DNA from: Methylobacterium tarhaniae
GTDB taxonomy: Bacteria; Pseudomonadota; Alphaproteobacteria; Rhizobiales; Beijerinckiaceae
Length of the DNA: 64,000 nucleotides
Assembly: GCF_001043955.1 (NCBI RefSeq)
Contig: NZ_LABZ01000026.1
Location: 1-64,000, forward strand
Direction of reading: 5' to 3'
Positions 48,400 to 55,045 of the stretch are shown here, piece after piece (position 1 is the stretch's first letter; the number at the start of each line of letters is the position of its first letter). Both the position numbers and the translations under genes were made by a program. The notes beneath the pieces are model-generated. The model was not told the DNA's origin and did no database searches. It saw nothing but the letters and a program-made list of their open reading frames with translations.

Positions 48400-49515
48400 A
48401 TGCTGCCTCTGCCGGACATCACGACCCTGCGCCTGTGCAGCGTCCTCGCCACCAGCGCCTTCGCGGCGGTGTTCCTGGTACTGTGTGCCGGACGCCGGGG
48501 CGAGACGCATTGGCCATGCTGGGCGGCGAGCGCCGGCGGCTACGCAGTGATCCTGATCTGCTTTTCCGTGGACTCTCACCCCCTCGTGACGGCCGCGCTC
48601 TTTGCCGCTCTGGGTGCGACCATCACGCTCCTTCTCGACGGCGTCCGGCGATTCGAGGTGGGGCGCGGGGTCCCGCTCCGGCTCTGGGCCCTGGGGCTCT
48701 CGCCGGGCCTCGCCTATGCCCTGCCGCTCCTGTTCCTCGGCCTGTCTCCCGGCGATGCCGGGGCGTGGCCCTGCCGGCTGCTCGGCACGGCGCTGACCGC
48801 CGTCAACACCGCCATCGTCGGCGGCCTCCTGTTCCTCGGCCGCTCCCACGCCCCGAGCCTGGGGCGGCGCATCGCCGCGGTGGCCCTGTTCGGCTACCTT
48901 CCCTCCTACGCGGCGGGCCTCTTCTTCGAGGCGACGGGGATCGGCTCGATCAAGCTCGCCGCCCTGTTGCCGATGCTCTCCGACCAGCTCCTGCTCGGGG
49001 TCCTCTATCTCGGTCTCCTGGCGATGCCGGGTGAGCGGGCGCAGGCGCGGCTGCGCCTCCTCGCGGAGCGGGATCCGTTGACCGGCGCCCTGAACCGGGC
49101 CGGGCTCGCGGCGCGCCTGCCGGGCGCCCCGCCGGTCGGCACGGCGGTGATCCTGATCGACGTCGACCACTTCAAGACGCTCAATGACGGCCATGGCCAT
49201 GCCGTCGGCGACGCGGTGCTCAAGGCGCTGGTGGCTGCCGTCACGGCTCGGCTGCCCTCGTCGCGCGACCTCGTGGTCCGGCTCGGCGGCGACGAGTTCG
49301 CGATCGTTCTGCGCGGCACGGCGCTGCCGCAGGCGCAGGCTCTCGCCGAGGGGGTGAGGGCGGCGTCCCGTGCGGTGCCGGGTCTCCCCGACTGGACGGT
49401 GAGCCTCGGTGTGGCCATGAGTCGCCCGGAGGATCGCGCGCTCGCAGAGACGATGGCGCGGGCTGACGCTGCCCTCTACCATGCCAAGCAGACGGGCCGG
49501 GACAGGGCCGCGTGA
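48400..49515 (+). CDS. Membrane diguanylate cyclase (GGDEF domain)
   Basis: The 371-residue protein has about six N-terminal transmembrane helices (to about 215) and a GGDEF domain. The metal-binding DVDHFKTLND and active-site GGDEF (about 296-300) are intact, so it should make cyclic di-GMP. The RxxD inhibitory site before the GGDEF motif is not present, so product inhibition is probably lost. The ATG at 48400 was chosen because it directly precedes the first membrane helix; an ATG at 48325 is possible. It is divergent from the XRE gene. Confidence 0.88.
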   Translation: MLPLPDITTLRLCSVLATSAFAAVFLVLCAGRRGETHWPCWAASAGGYAVILICFSVDSHPLVTAALFAALGATITLLLDGVRRFEVGRGVPLRLWALGLSPGLAYALPLLFLGLSPGDAGAWPCRLLGTALTAVNTAIVGGLLFLGRSHAPSLGRRIAAVALFGYLPSYAAGLFFEATGIGSIKLAALLPMLSDQLLLGVLYLGLLAMPGERAQARLRLLAERDPLTGALNRAGLAARLPGAPPVGTAVILIDVDHFKTLNDGHGHAVGDAVLKALVAAVTARLPSSRDLVVRLGGDEFAIVLRGTALPQAQALAEGVRAASRAVPGLPDWTVSLGVAMSRPEDRALAETMARADAALYHAKQTGRDRAA

Positions 49516-49578
49516 GGATCGTGGTGTCCCGTCCGGGTCCTCTCGTCGGTCCTGCAACGGTGCCGCGCATTTAGGGCG

Positions 49579-50058
49579 ATGCTCTCGACCACCGACATTT
49601 TCCTGCGCCTCGGCGCCGCGGTTCTCGCCGGGGGCCTGGTCGGCATCAACCGCGAGATGCACGCGAAGCCTGTCGGCGTGCGGACCCTGGGCCTGGTGGC
49701 CCTCGGCGCGGCCCTGGTGACCATGGCCGGGGCCGGCTTCTCCGGCGAGGACACCGACGCGAATGCCAGCCGGGCGATCCAGGGGACCATCACGGGGATC
49801 GGCTTCCTCGGCGCCGGCGTGATCCTGAAGGGCGCCGGCAACCGGGTCCACGGCCTCACCACCGCCGCGGCGATCTGGGTCACGGCAGCGCTCGGCATCG
49901 TCTGCGGCCTCGGAGCCTATCGCCCGCTGGCGCTCGGCACGGGCTTCTTCCTCGCGATCCTGCTGGTCGGCGGCATCATCGACCGGGCCATCGAGGAACG
50001 GCTGAACAGGCGCAAGGGCGGCAGGCCGCCAGGGGATGCCGACGCCGATGCCGGATGA
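49579..50058 (+). CDS. MgtC/SapB-family membrane protein
   Basis: The 159-residue protein has four to five transmembrane helices and the MgtC N-domain signature: FLRLGAAVLAGGLVGINRE, VGVRTLGLVALGAAL, and IQGTITGIGFLGAGVIL then GLTTAAAIWVTAALGI. It lacks the soluble C-terminal domain of Salmonella MgtC. Members help cope with low magnesium and intracellular stress, partly by acting on ATP synthase or phosphate uptake. The role here is unproven. It lies 63 bp after the GGDEF gene on the same strand. Confidence 0.88.
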   Translation: MLSTTDIFLRLGAAVLAGGLVGINREMHAKPVGVRTLGLVALGAALVTMAGAGFSGEDTDANASRAIQGTITGIGFLGAGVILKGAGNRVHGLTTAAAIWVTAALGIVCGLGAYRPLALGTGFFLAILLVGGIIDRAIEERLNRRKGGRPPGDADADAG

Positions 50059-50097
50059 GGGCGCCGGCCCGGCCGCGCCTGCGCCCAAGGCCTGCGG

Positions 50098-50373
50098 TCA
50101 GCCGCTCGGCTTCTGCAGGGTGCGGCTCAGGTCGATCAGCTCGCGCTGCACCTGCCTGTCGATGTCGGCCGGCCCGTCGCCGGCGATCGCCAGCACGATG
50201 CGCTGGCGAGCCGCTTCGAGGAAGGCGGTGGCGTAACGCCGGTCGCCCCTCAGATACAGCGATCCGAGCTTCTTCTCCCGCCAGACGATCGCGATGATGA
50301 ACTCGCCCGGTGCGACCTCCTCCAGGTCGACCTGGAGGTGAGAGGCCTGGGGCGGGATACCGTCTTGCACCAT
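50098..50373 (-). CDS. Hypothetical protein (91 aa)
   Basis: The 91-residue protein from the ATG at 50373 has a beta-rich N-terminal half (ASHLQVDLEEVAPGEFIIAIVWREKKLGSLYLRGDRRYATAFLEAARQ) and a helical end (ADIDRQVQRELIDLSRTLQK). Composition is protein-like. No family is recognised. A longer frame to 50535 is Arg-rich. It converges with the MgtC-like gene 40 bp away. Confidence 0.55.
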   Translation of the reverse strand: MVQDGIPPQASHLQVDLEEVAPGEFIIAIVWREKKLGSLYLRGDRRYATAFLEAARQRIVLAIAGDGPADIDRQVQRELIDLSRTLQKPSG

Positions 50374-50532
50374 GATGCCGGGATCGATCGCGGGAGAAGG
50401 GGCCGGCCGAAGCCGGTCGAGCGTCGCAGCCCATACCGCGAAATCGGGTCGCCGGGTACCGCGATCTCGCGACGCGACCCCATCGTACCTCCGGCCCACC
50501 CGACGCCTCGGACGGACCGGCCCGCCTCCCGG

Positions 50533-50562
50533 CAAAAAAGAAGCCGCCCTCGCGAGCGGCCT
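50533..50562 (-). terminator. Intrinsic terminator, minus strand
   Basis: On the minus strand GCCGC and GCGGC arms flank TCGCGAGG, then CTTCTTTTTTG follows. It sits right at the stop codon of a small minus-strand ORF (50562-50648), so a short minus-strand transcript, mRNA or small RNA, ends here. Confidence 0.8.
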
Positions 50563-50648
50563 CAGTCAGGGAGGAAACGCCCAAGGAGGGCAGCAGCACC
50601 ACGGGCGTCCCGGGATGCTGCACTGCAACAACTCATGCTGCGCTGCAT
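50562..50648 (-). CDS. Possible tiny ORF (28 aa) or sRNA ending at a terminator
   Basis: The frame reads MQRSMSCCSAASRDARGAAALLGRFLPD and its TGA abuts the terminator at 50533-50562. The ribosome-binding site is weak, and longer starts (50714, 50801) exist. The clean terminator supports a transcript here, but whether the peptide is made is open. Another reading is a small regulatory RNA covering about 50535-50700. Confidence 0.35.
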   Translation of the reverse strand: MQRSMSCCSAASRDARGAAALLGRFLPD

Positions 50649-50849
50649 CGTTCCGAATTCATTTTGGAAAGGTGAGGCGTCCGCAAAGGGTTCGGACCGG
50701 GGCGGACGCCTCATCGCCGAGGAGATCGCGAGATGAGAGCGTCTCGCCTCGGACCAATGCGTGCCCGCCAGGACCGTTCCCGCCCCCTCCATAGAACTCA
50801 TGGGGAGTATGTGCGTTGGCCCCTGGCGGCGACAGGAGACGGACGTGCC

Positions 50850-50975
50850 ATGGCTCTACCGAGCGACAAGCCCGAGCGCACCACGAACCGCGTGCGGCCC
50901 GCTTTGCTGGGGTTGGCGCTCATCGCGCTGGTGATCGCCCTCGTCGGCTATGCAGCCCTGTTCACGCCACATTGA
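50850..50975 (+). CDS. Small single-pass membrane protein (41 aa)
   Basis: The frame from the ATG at 50850 gives a polar N terminus (MALPSDKPERTTNRVRP) and one hydrophobic helix (ALLGLALIALVIALVGYAALF). An AGGAGACGGACG lies just upstream. It is followed 30 bp later by another small ORF with a strong ribosome-binding site. Coding is inferred from the helix and ribosome-binding site. Confidence 0.5.
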   Translation: MALPSDKPERTTNRVRPALLGLALIALVIALVGYAALFTPH

Positions 50976-51005
50976 CGGCGAGGTCATGCATCGACGGAGG
51001 TGACG

Positions 51006-51212
51006 ATGTCCCGTGAGGACCAGAGACAGGGGGGCCGGAGGCCGGCCGATGAAAGGCCCGTCGTCCAGCCGTCGCGCGGGGCGGACCCGACCGCGATCGG
51101 ACCGCCTCCGGCCGGGGCCGAGATCGCTCCGGACGGTGCGGTCACGTCCGACCTGCCGGATGCCGCGCGACAGGACGAGGGCGCGCGGCCGGACGGGGGA
51201 GGAGGGAGCTGA
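51006..51212 (+). CDS. Small hydrophilic protein (68 aa), unknown
   Basis: The ATG at 51006 follows GGAGG by 5 nt, a strong ribosome-binding site. The protein is polar, Arg/Pro/Gly/Asp-rich and probably disordered (MSREDQRQGGRRPADERP... to ...GGGGS). It lies just downstream of the 41-aa membrane ORF. No family recognised. Confidence 0.4.
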   Translation: MSREDQRQGGRRPADERPVVQPSRGADPTAIGPPPAGAEIAPDGAVTSDLPDAARQDEGARPDGGGGS

Positions 51213-51619
51213 CGGGCTGCCCGGCGGGCAGATCTCGGGGACGGGGCCGGCTGGCCGAGCGGCCTTCGCCTCCGCCGGCCGAGGTCGCCGGACCTGCGCC
51301 GGCGAGCACGATCACCGCGGCACTGAGCACGGAGGTTCTTCGCGTGGGAACGTCCTCCGGTTCCGAGGGGCCCCGGCACGAGGCGCGGTCGATGGCGCCG
51401 AAGGCAAGATCTGTCGATCGGCTCGAGTCGATCCGATGATGCGCGTCGGCGCGAGGCCGGAACAGCGAGAAGCCCTCTTCTCGCGGTGCGAAATCTCCGC
51501 GCTCGCGGGGTGGCGGGCCGCGTCGGCGATACGACCCGTCGCCGAATGTCCGGCAGGAAGAATGGGGAACGGCCAGAGATCGTCGTGAGTTGGGAGGCAT
51601 CAATGAAAGGCGGCCAAGA
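51213..51619. other. 407-bp stretch without a convincing gene
   Basis: Reading both strands gives only Arg/Gly/Pro-rich frames. A minus-strand frame with a signal-like start (MLSAAVIVLAGAGPATSA, GTG start) was considered but lacks a ribosome-binding site and overlaps the 68-aa ORF antisense. The right end should hold the promoter of the hemerythrin-like gene. Confidence 0.45.
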
Positions 51620-52387
51620 ATGGATATCTGGCGACTGATTGACCGCGACCATGCGAACATCACTCAGCTCATCCGCGAGATCCCGAACGCGCTCAACGGT
51701 CCCGGTGTGGTGAGAAGCCGGGAGCGGCTACTGTCCGATCTCATCGACGAGCTGCACGTCCATGCCGTTGCGGTAGATGCCGGCCTGATGACTTTGCTCG
51801 AGCGGCATGAGGAGGGCCGGGCCTTGGTCGGCGAGCTGCGGCGCGAGCACCGGCAGGCCGCGGCGCAGCTCGATGCGCTCGCGCAGTCGAACCCCGGCCG
51901 GGTGGCCGGCTGGCTCGACCGGTTCGAGGACGTGACCTACCTGGTGGACCAGCACCTGCACCGGCACGGCCACGAGCTCCTGCCCCTGGCCCGCCGTCTC
52001 CTCTCGGACCAGGACATCGACGAGGCGACGACGGCGTTCGTCCGCGCGAAGGGGCGGGCGCTGCGCGCCGACGGGCGGGGCCCGGGCGCCGCGGCCGGAT
52101 CGGGCGAGCTCGCCCTCGCGGTGACCGTCGGCCTCGTCGCGGCCGGCGCCGCGTGGCTGGCCTGGCGTTCCGGTCTTCTGCGGGGCGCCGCAGGGGCTGA
52201 GCGCGGACGCGACGATCACGACCTGAGCCGAGGGCAGCCCCGGTCCGATCGCGCCGCGAGTTCCGCGCCCGGCCAGCGCGTGCCCGGAGAAAACCTGCGC
52301 GCGCGGCAGGACCGTCTGCTGGACGAGGCGATCGAGGAGACGTTTCCCGCGAGCGACCCGATCTCGCCGAAGAGGATCACCCGCTGA
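51620..52387 (+). CDS. Hemerythrin-like (HHE) domain protein with membrane helix and FPASDP tail
   Basis: The 255-residue protein has an N-terminal HHE-like four-helix domain: DIWRLIDRDHANI, DELHVHAVAVDAGL, LLERHEEG, REHRQAAAQ and VDQHLHRHGHELLPLARRLL. HHE domains bind a di-iron site for O2, NO or redox sensing. Glu of the usual HxxxE helix is replaced in the HVHAVAVDA segment, so iron binding may be altered. A hydrophobic helix follows at about 176-193 (LAVTVGLVAAGAAWLAW). The protein ends with the short EETFPASDP motif shared by several small stress proteins of Hyphomicrobiales. Function unknown. Confidence 0.72.
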   Translation: MDIWRLIDRDHANITQLIREIPNALNGPGVVRSRERLLSDLIDELHVHAVAVDAGLMTLLERHEEGRALVGELRREHRQAAAQLDALAQSNPGRVAGWLDRFEDVTYLVDQHLHRHGHELLPLARRLLSDQDIDEATTAFVRAKGRALRADGRGPGAAAGSGELALAVTVGLVAAGAAWLAWRSGLLRGAAGAERGRDDHDLSRGQPRSDRAASSAPGQRVPGENLRARQDRLLDEAIEETFPASDPISPKRITR

Positions 52388-52419
52388 CGCATCGGGTCGA
52401 TCGCCGCGCGGTCGGACGA

Positions 52420-52447
52420 GGCACGACGACCCGCAGGTCGTCGTGCC
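52420..52447. promoter_or_regulatory. Perfect 12-bp hairpin GGCACGACGACC-CGCA-GGTCGTCGTGCC
   Basis: The hairpin lies 33 bp after the hemerythrin-like stop. No T-tract is present. It may end or stabilise that transcript. Confidence 0.55.
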
Positions 52448-52525
52448 GCAGGGCGCGGGCGATCTCGCCCCGAACTTCGTCCTGCGACGGACGTCGTCGC
52501 AGGACACCCGATCAAGCCGAGGGCC

Positions 52526-52912
52526 ATGGCCATGAGCTACGACACCGACGTTCCCCCACACCTGTCGGCGCAGCGCGCCGACGAACCGGCACCGGTCGAT
52601 GCCCCGAAGCCCAACACGGCGATGCTCAAGGGCGACATCGATTCCGGTCGCAGCGGCGACAAGGTCGAGGTGTTCGATCCCGGCATGGCGATGCTCGGGA
52701 CCTGCGAGGAGGCGGGCGGCAACGCCCTGTCGCCGAAGGATATCGCCCGGGCCCGCTTCGCCGAGATCAAGGAGCGCTGGCGCCTGTCTCCCCGCAAGCC
52801 GGGCTATGCCCACCGGCACGTCGATCCGACGCTGGCCCTGTATGTCGGGTTCATCGGCGCTGCCGGGTTGGGCCTCTCCGCCGCGATCTGGTTCGTCAGA
52901 GCCGCCATGTGA
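52526..52912 (+). CDS. Small protein with C-terminal membrane helix, unknown
   Basis: The 128-residue protein has a polar N-terminal region (KPNTAMLKGDIDSGRSGDKVEVFDPGMAMLGTCEEAGG), a basic middle (RARFAEIKERWRLSPRKPGYAHRH) and a final transmembrane helix (LALYVGFIGAAGLGLSAAIWFV, about 103-124). The GTCEEAGG stretch occurs with related stress-type membrane proteins. No function recognised. It lies near the hemerythrin-like gene. Confidence 0.65.
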   Translation: MAMSYDTDVPPHLSAQRADEPAPVDAPKPNTAMLKGDIDSGRSGDKVEVFDPGMAMLGTCEEAGGNALSPKDIARARFAEIKERWRLSPRKPGYAHRHVDPTLALYVGFIGAAGLGLSAAIWFVRAAM

Positions 52913-52994
52913 GTTCCATGCCCAGGCGCGCCTCCGCCCGATCCGCGAGGCCGGATGACGCAGGACCGTGACCGGCCTTGCGGCGGGGGCGAGG

Positions 52995-53114
52995 TCAGGC
53001 CCGCCGGAGCGCCAGGGCCGCGCGGAACGGCGCCGCCAGGAGCGTGAACAGGGCGCCGACCGTCAGGACGAGGACGACGGAGAGGAGGGCCCCGAAGATG
53101 CCGATGAAACGCAT
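52995..53114 (-). CDS. Small single-pass membrane protein (39 aa)
   Basis: The frame reads MRFIGIFGALLSVVLVLTV... with one long hydrophobic stretch and a basic end (FRAALALRRA). GAGG lies before the ATG at 53114; an ATG at 53144 is also possible. It converges with the preceding gene. Coding inferred from hydrophobicity and ribosome-binding site. Confidence 0.45.
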   Translation of the reverse strand: MRFIGIFGALLSVVLVLTVGALFTLLAAPFRAALALRRA

Positions 53115-53841
53115 GCCGCCTCGCAGATCGATGTCGGGCCGCATCGGCGGCCGGGTCGGAGGGCAGGAGGCGCCGCAAAGAAGGCGGGAGTGAGGACTCG
53201 CCGTCACGCTCAAGCTTGAATCGCCGGACCCGCGACGATCGGCTCGCATTCCCGCTCCGGCTGTGGGTAACGCCTTCGGATCCTCGCCTCGGAGGATGCC
53301 CCGCAAGGGAGGCCCGGCCAGGACCGCATCGTTGCGCCGATGGCCGTCTCCGCAGGCTCGGAGGGCCCGACGGGCAGGGCGGATCCGGGTGATCGCATCC
53401 GGATGCACGAAGCGGCCATGCAGGCTCCCGCGGCCGCCGTCACCACGATGACCATCGCCGAACGACAATCCATCCATCGTCGGGGTCGGGCAGCCATGTC
53501 GCGACACGCAGAACGCCCGCCGGAGGGTTGGGACCTCGGCGGGCGCGCCACTCTGTGGATTGGGGAATCCGCTGCTGGTCCGAGAACGTGCCGGCGGCGG
53601 CGATGGTTCCTGAGCGGCCGGGCGGGCCTGGGAGAGCCGACGCTTCGGCCGGATGCGGTCCGGATAGGCGGGGAGAAGCCGTGATGGAGCGGCGAGGGGG
53701 CGGGGTCCACGCGGGCGGCGGCCTGCCCGCGACCGGAAGGAACCAGTGCGGCAGCCGGAACCGGGTCGGTTGACGGCGGGAGGCTGATGCGACCGGCACG
53801 CCTGATGAGATTTCCGGCCAGCGCAACGGCTTGGCGAGGTG
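53115..53841. other. 727-bp stretch without a convincing gene
   Basis: All frames are Arg/Pro/Gly-rich and look like composition artefacts. A plus-strand frame at 53340-53684 is the longest candidate but shows no motif or ribosome-binding site. No repeat or promoter was identified with confidence. Confidence 0.5.
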
Positions 53842-54157
53842 TGGCGTCCCCGGCAGGGCTCGAACCTGCGACCCCAGGTTTCATACCACTTCGGCTTTCG
53901 CCGCCGCCGCGAGGCGTTCGTGGTCTGGACTATCCCTTCACCGTAGGTCCGCAGGTTCCTGCGAGACCCCTTAGGTGCCGCCCGTCTAGTCTCTACACCT
54001 TCCCGGCCTGGCGGGCCGGGCTTGGCTCGGGATCGGCGTGAGCTTGTCGCGGCTCGACGCTTTCCCCGACTTTGAGCGGATCCGCCGCGCGGTTTCCCGG
54101 CGCGACGCCCAATTCGGTTTAGGAAACCTGTGCTCTGTCCAGCTGAGCTACGGAGAC
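53842..54157 (-). tRNA. tRNA-Arg(CCU), interrupted by a group I intron, CCA encoded
   Basis: The two exons, 54121-54157 (37 nt) and 53842-53881 (40 nt), join into a 77-nt tRNA. The acceptor pairs GTCTCCG with CGGGGAC, then G and CCA. The D-stem is GCTC/GAGC. The anticodon arm CAGGT-TTCCTAA-ACCTG gives anticodon CCU (Arg, AGG codon). The T-arm is GCAGG-TTCGAGC-CCTGC. The intron lies just 3' of the anticodon triplet. The gene is essential for AGG decoding, so splicing must be efficient. A plus-strand ORF start overlapping this gene is spurious. Confidence 0.95.
53882..54120 (-). ncRNA. Group I self-splicing intron (239 nt) in tRNA-Arg(CCU)
   Basis: The 5' exon ends with U, and the intron ends with G (omega-G, TATG before the 3' exon), as group I introns require. 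The conserved core is present: GTGTAGAGACTAGACGG (P7 5' side, near 53984-53998) and GGTGAAGGGATAGTCCAGACC (P7 3' side, near 53922-53942). These resemble the Azoarcus tRNA-Ile intron core. No homing endonuclease ORF fits in 239 nt. Introns in tRNA-Arg(CCU) are known from Agrobacterium, so vertical inheritance in Alphaproteobacteria is the simplest reading. Confidence 0.93.
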
Positions 54158-54242
54158 CCACGGCGAGCCTCTTATCATCTCGGTCGTCATCCGCCAACCT
54201 GCCGATGGCCGGTCGGTCAGGCCTCCACCACGGGCATCCACC

Positions 54243-55040
54243 ATGAGAGCACGGATCGCGGCGGGCCTCGGCCTCGCGCTCCTCGCCGGTGCGGCGGGGG
54301 CGGCGAGCCCGCGCGGGCGCGAGCCGCCGGCCTGCCGGGGCCGAATCGCCGGGCAGGACCGGATCGAGGCGGTCGCCGCGCGGGGCGAGCTCGTCCTCGC
54401 CTCCGGGCGGCGGGCCCGCCTCGACGGCCTGCGCTGGCCCGAAGAGGCCGCCTCCGCCGAGGCGGCGCGGGCCTGGCTCGCCGGGTTCGCCGGGCGCCCG
54501 CTCGCCACCCGCGAGGCGCCGGAGCCGGACCGCTGGGGCCGAATCACCCTGGACGCCGCCACCCTGGACGAGGAGCCGGTCGACCTCGCCGGAGGGCTCG
54601 TCGCGGCCGGCCTGGTCCAGGTCGATGCCGGGGAGGGCGACAGCCTGTGCCGCTCGGGCCTGCTGGCCCTGGAGGATGCGGCCCGCCGCGCCGGGCGCGG
54701 GCTCTGGGCCGCAGGGCCGCCGGTGCCGACGGACGAGGTGGCGCGGCTCTCGGCGCTGGTCGGTCGCTTCGTGGTAGTCGAGGGGCGAGTACGCAACGTC
54801 GGCGAGCGCCCGCGGCGGACCTATCTCAACTTCGCCCCTTTCGGCACGGACGGTGTAACGGTCACGGTGTCGAAACGCACTTGGCGGATCATGCTGGAAC
54901 GTGGTTTCTCTTCCGTCGCGCTTCGGGGGCGGCGCGTGCGGGCTCGCGGCATCGTCGAGCTGTGGCGCGGTCCGACCCTGGATATCGGCGCGGCCGAGAT
55001 GATCGAGTTGCTGGACGAGGAGCAGGCGCAGCGGCGCTGA
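54243..55040 (+). CDS. Secreted nuclease-like protein (SNase/thermonuclease fold)
   Basis: The 265-residue protein has a signal peptide (about 1-20). A region resembling the staphylococcal-nuclease OB fold follows (ELVLASGRRARLDGLRWPEE, then RPLATREAPEPDRWGRITLDAA, then VAAGLVQVDAGEGDSLCRSGLLALEDAARRAGRGLW). A second OB-like domain comes at about 170-255 (VVVEGRVRNVGERPRRTYLNFAP). Catalytic Arg/Glu residues of true thermonucleases are not clearly all present, so activity is uncertain. The next gene starts 5 bp later, suggesting cotranscription with the M48 lipoprotein. Confidence 0.78.
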   Translation: MRARIAAGLGLALLAGAAGAASPRGREPPACRGRIAGQDRIEAVAARGELVLASGRRARLDGLRWPEEAASAEAARAWLAGFAGRPLATREAPEPDRWGRITLDAATLDEEPVDLAGGLVAAGLVQVDAGEGDSLCRSGLLALEDAARRAGRGLWAAGPPVPTDEVARLSALVGRFVVVEGRVRNVGERPRRTYLNFAPFGTDGVTVTVSKRTWRIMLERGFSSVALRGRRVRARGIVELWRGPTLDIGAAEMIELLDEEQAQRR

Positions 55041-55045
55041 TCGCC

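Noticed and set aside
51142-51328. Minus-strand frame with signal-peptide-like start
   Set aside because: No ribosome-binding site, Arg/Pro-rich remainder and antisense overlap with a better supported small ORF.
53340-53684. 114-codon plus-strand frame
   Set aside because: No ribosome-binding site, no motif, Arg-rich composition like random GC-rich DNA.
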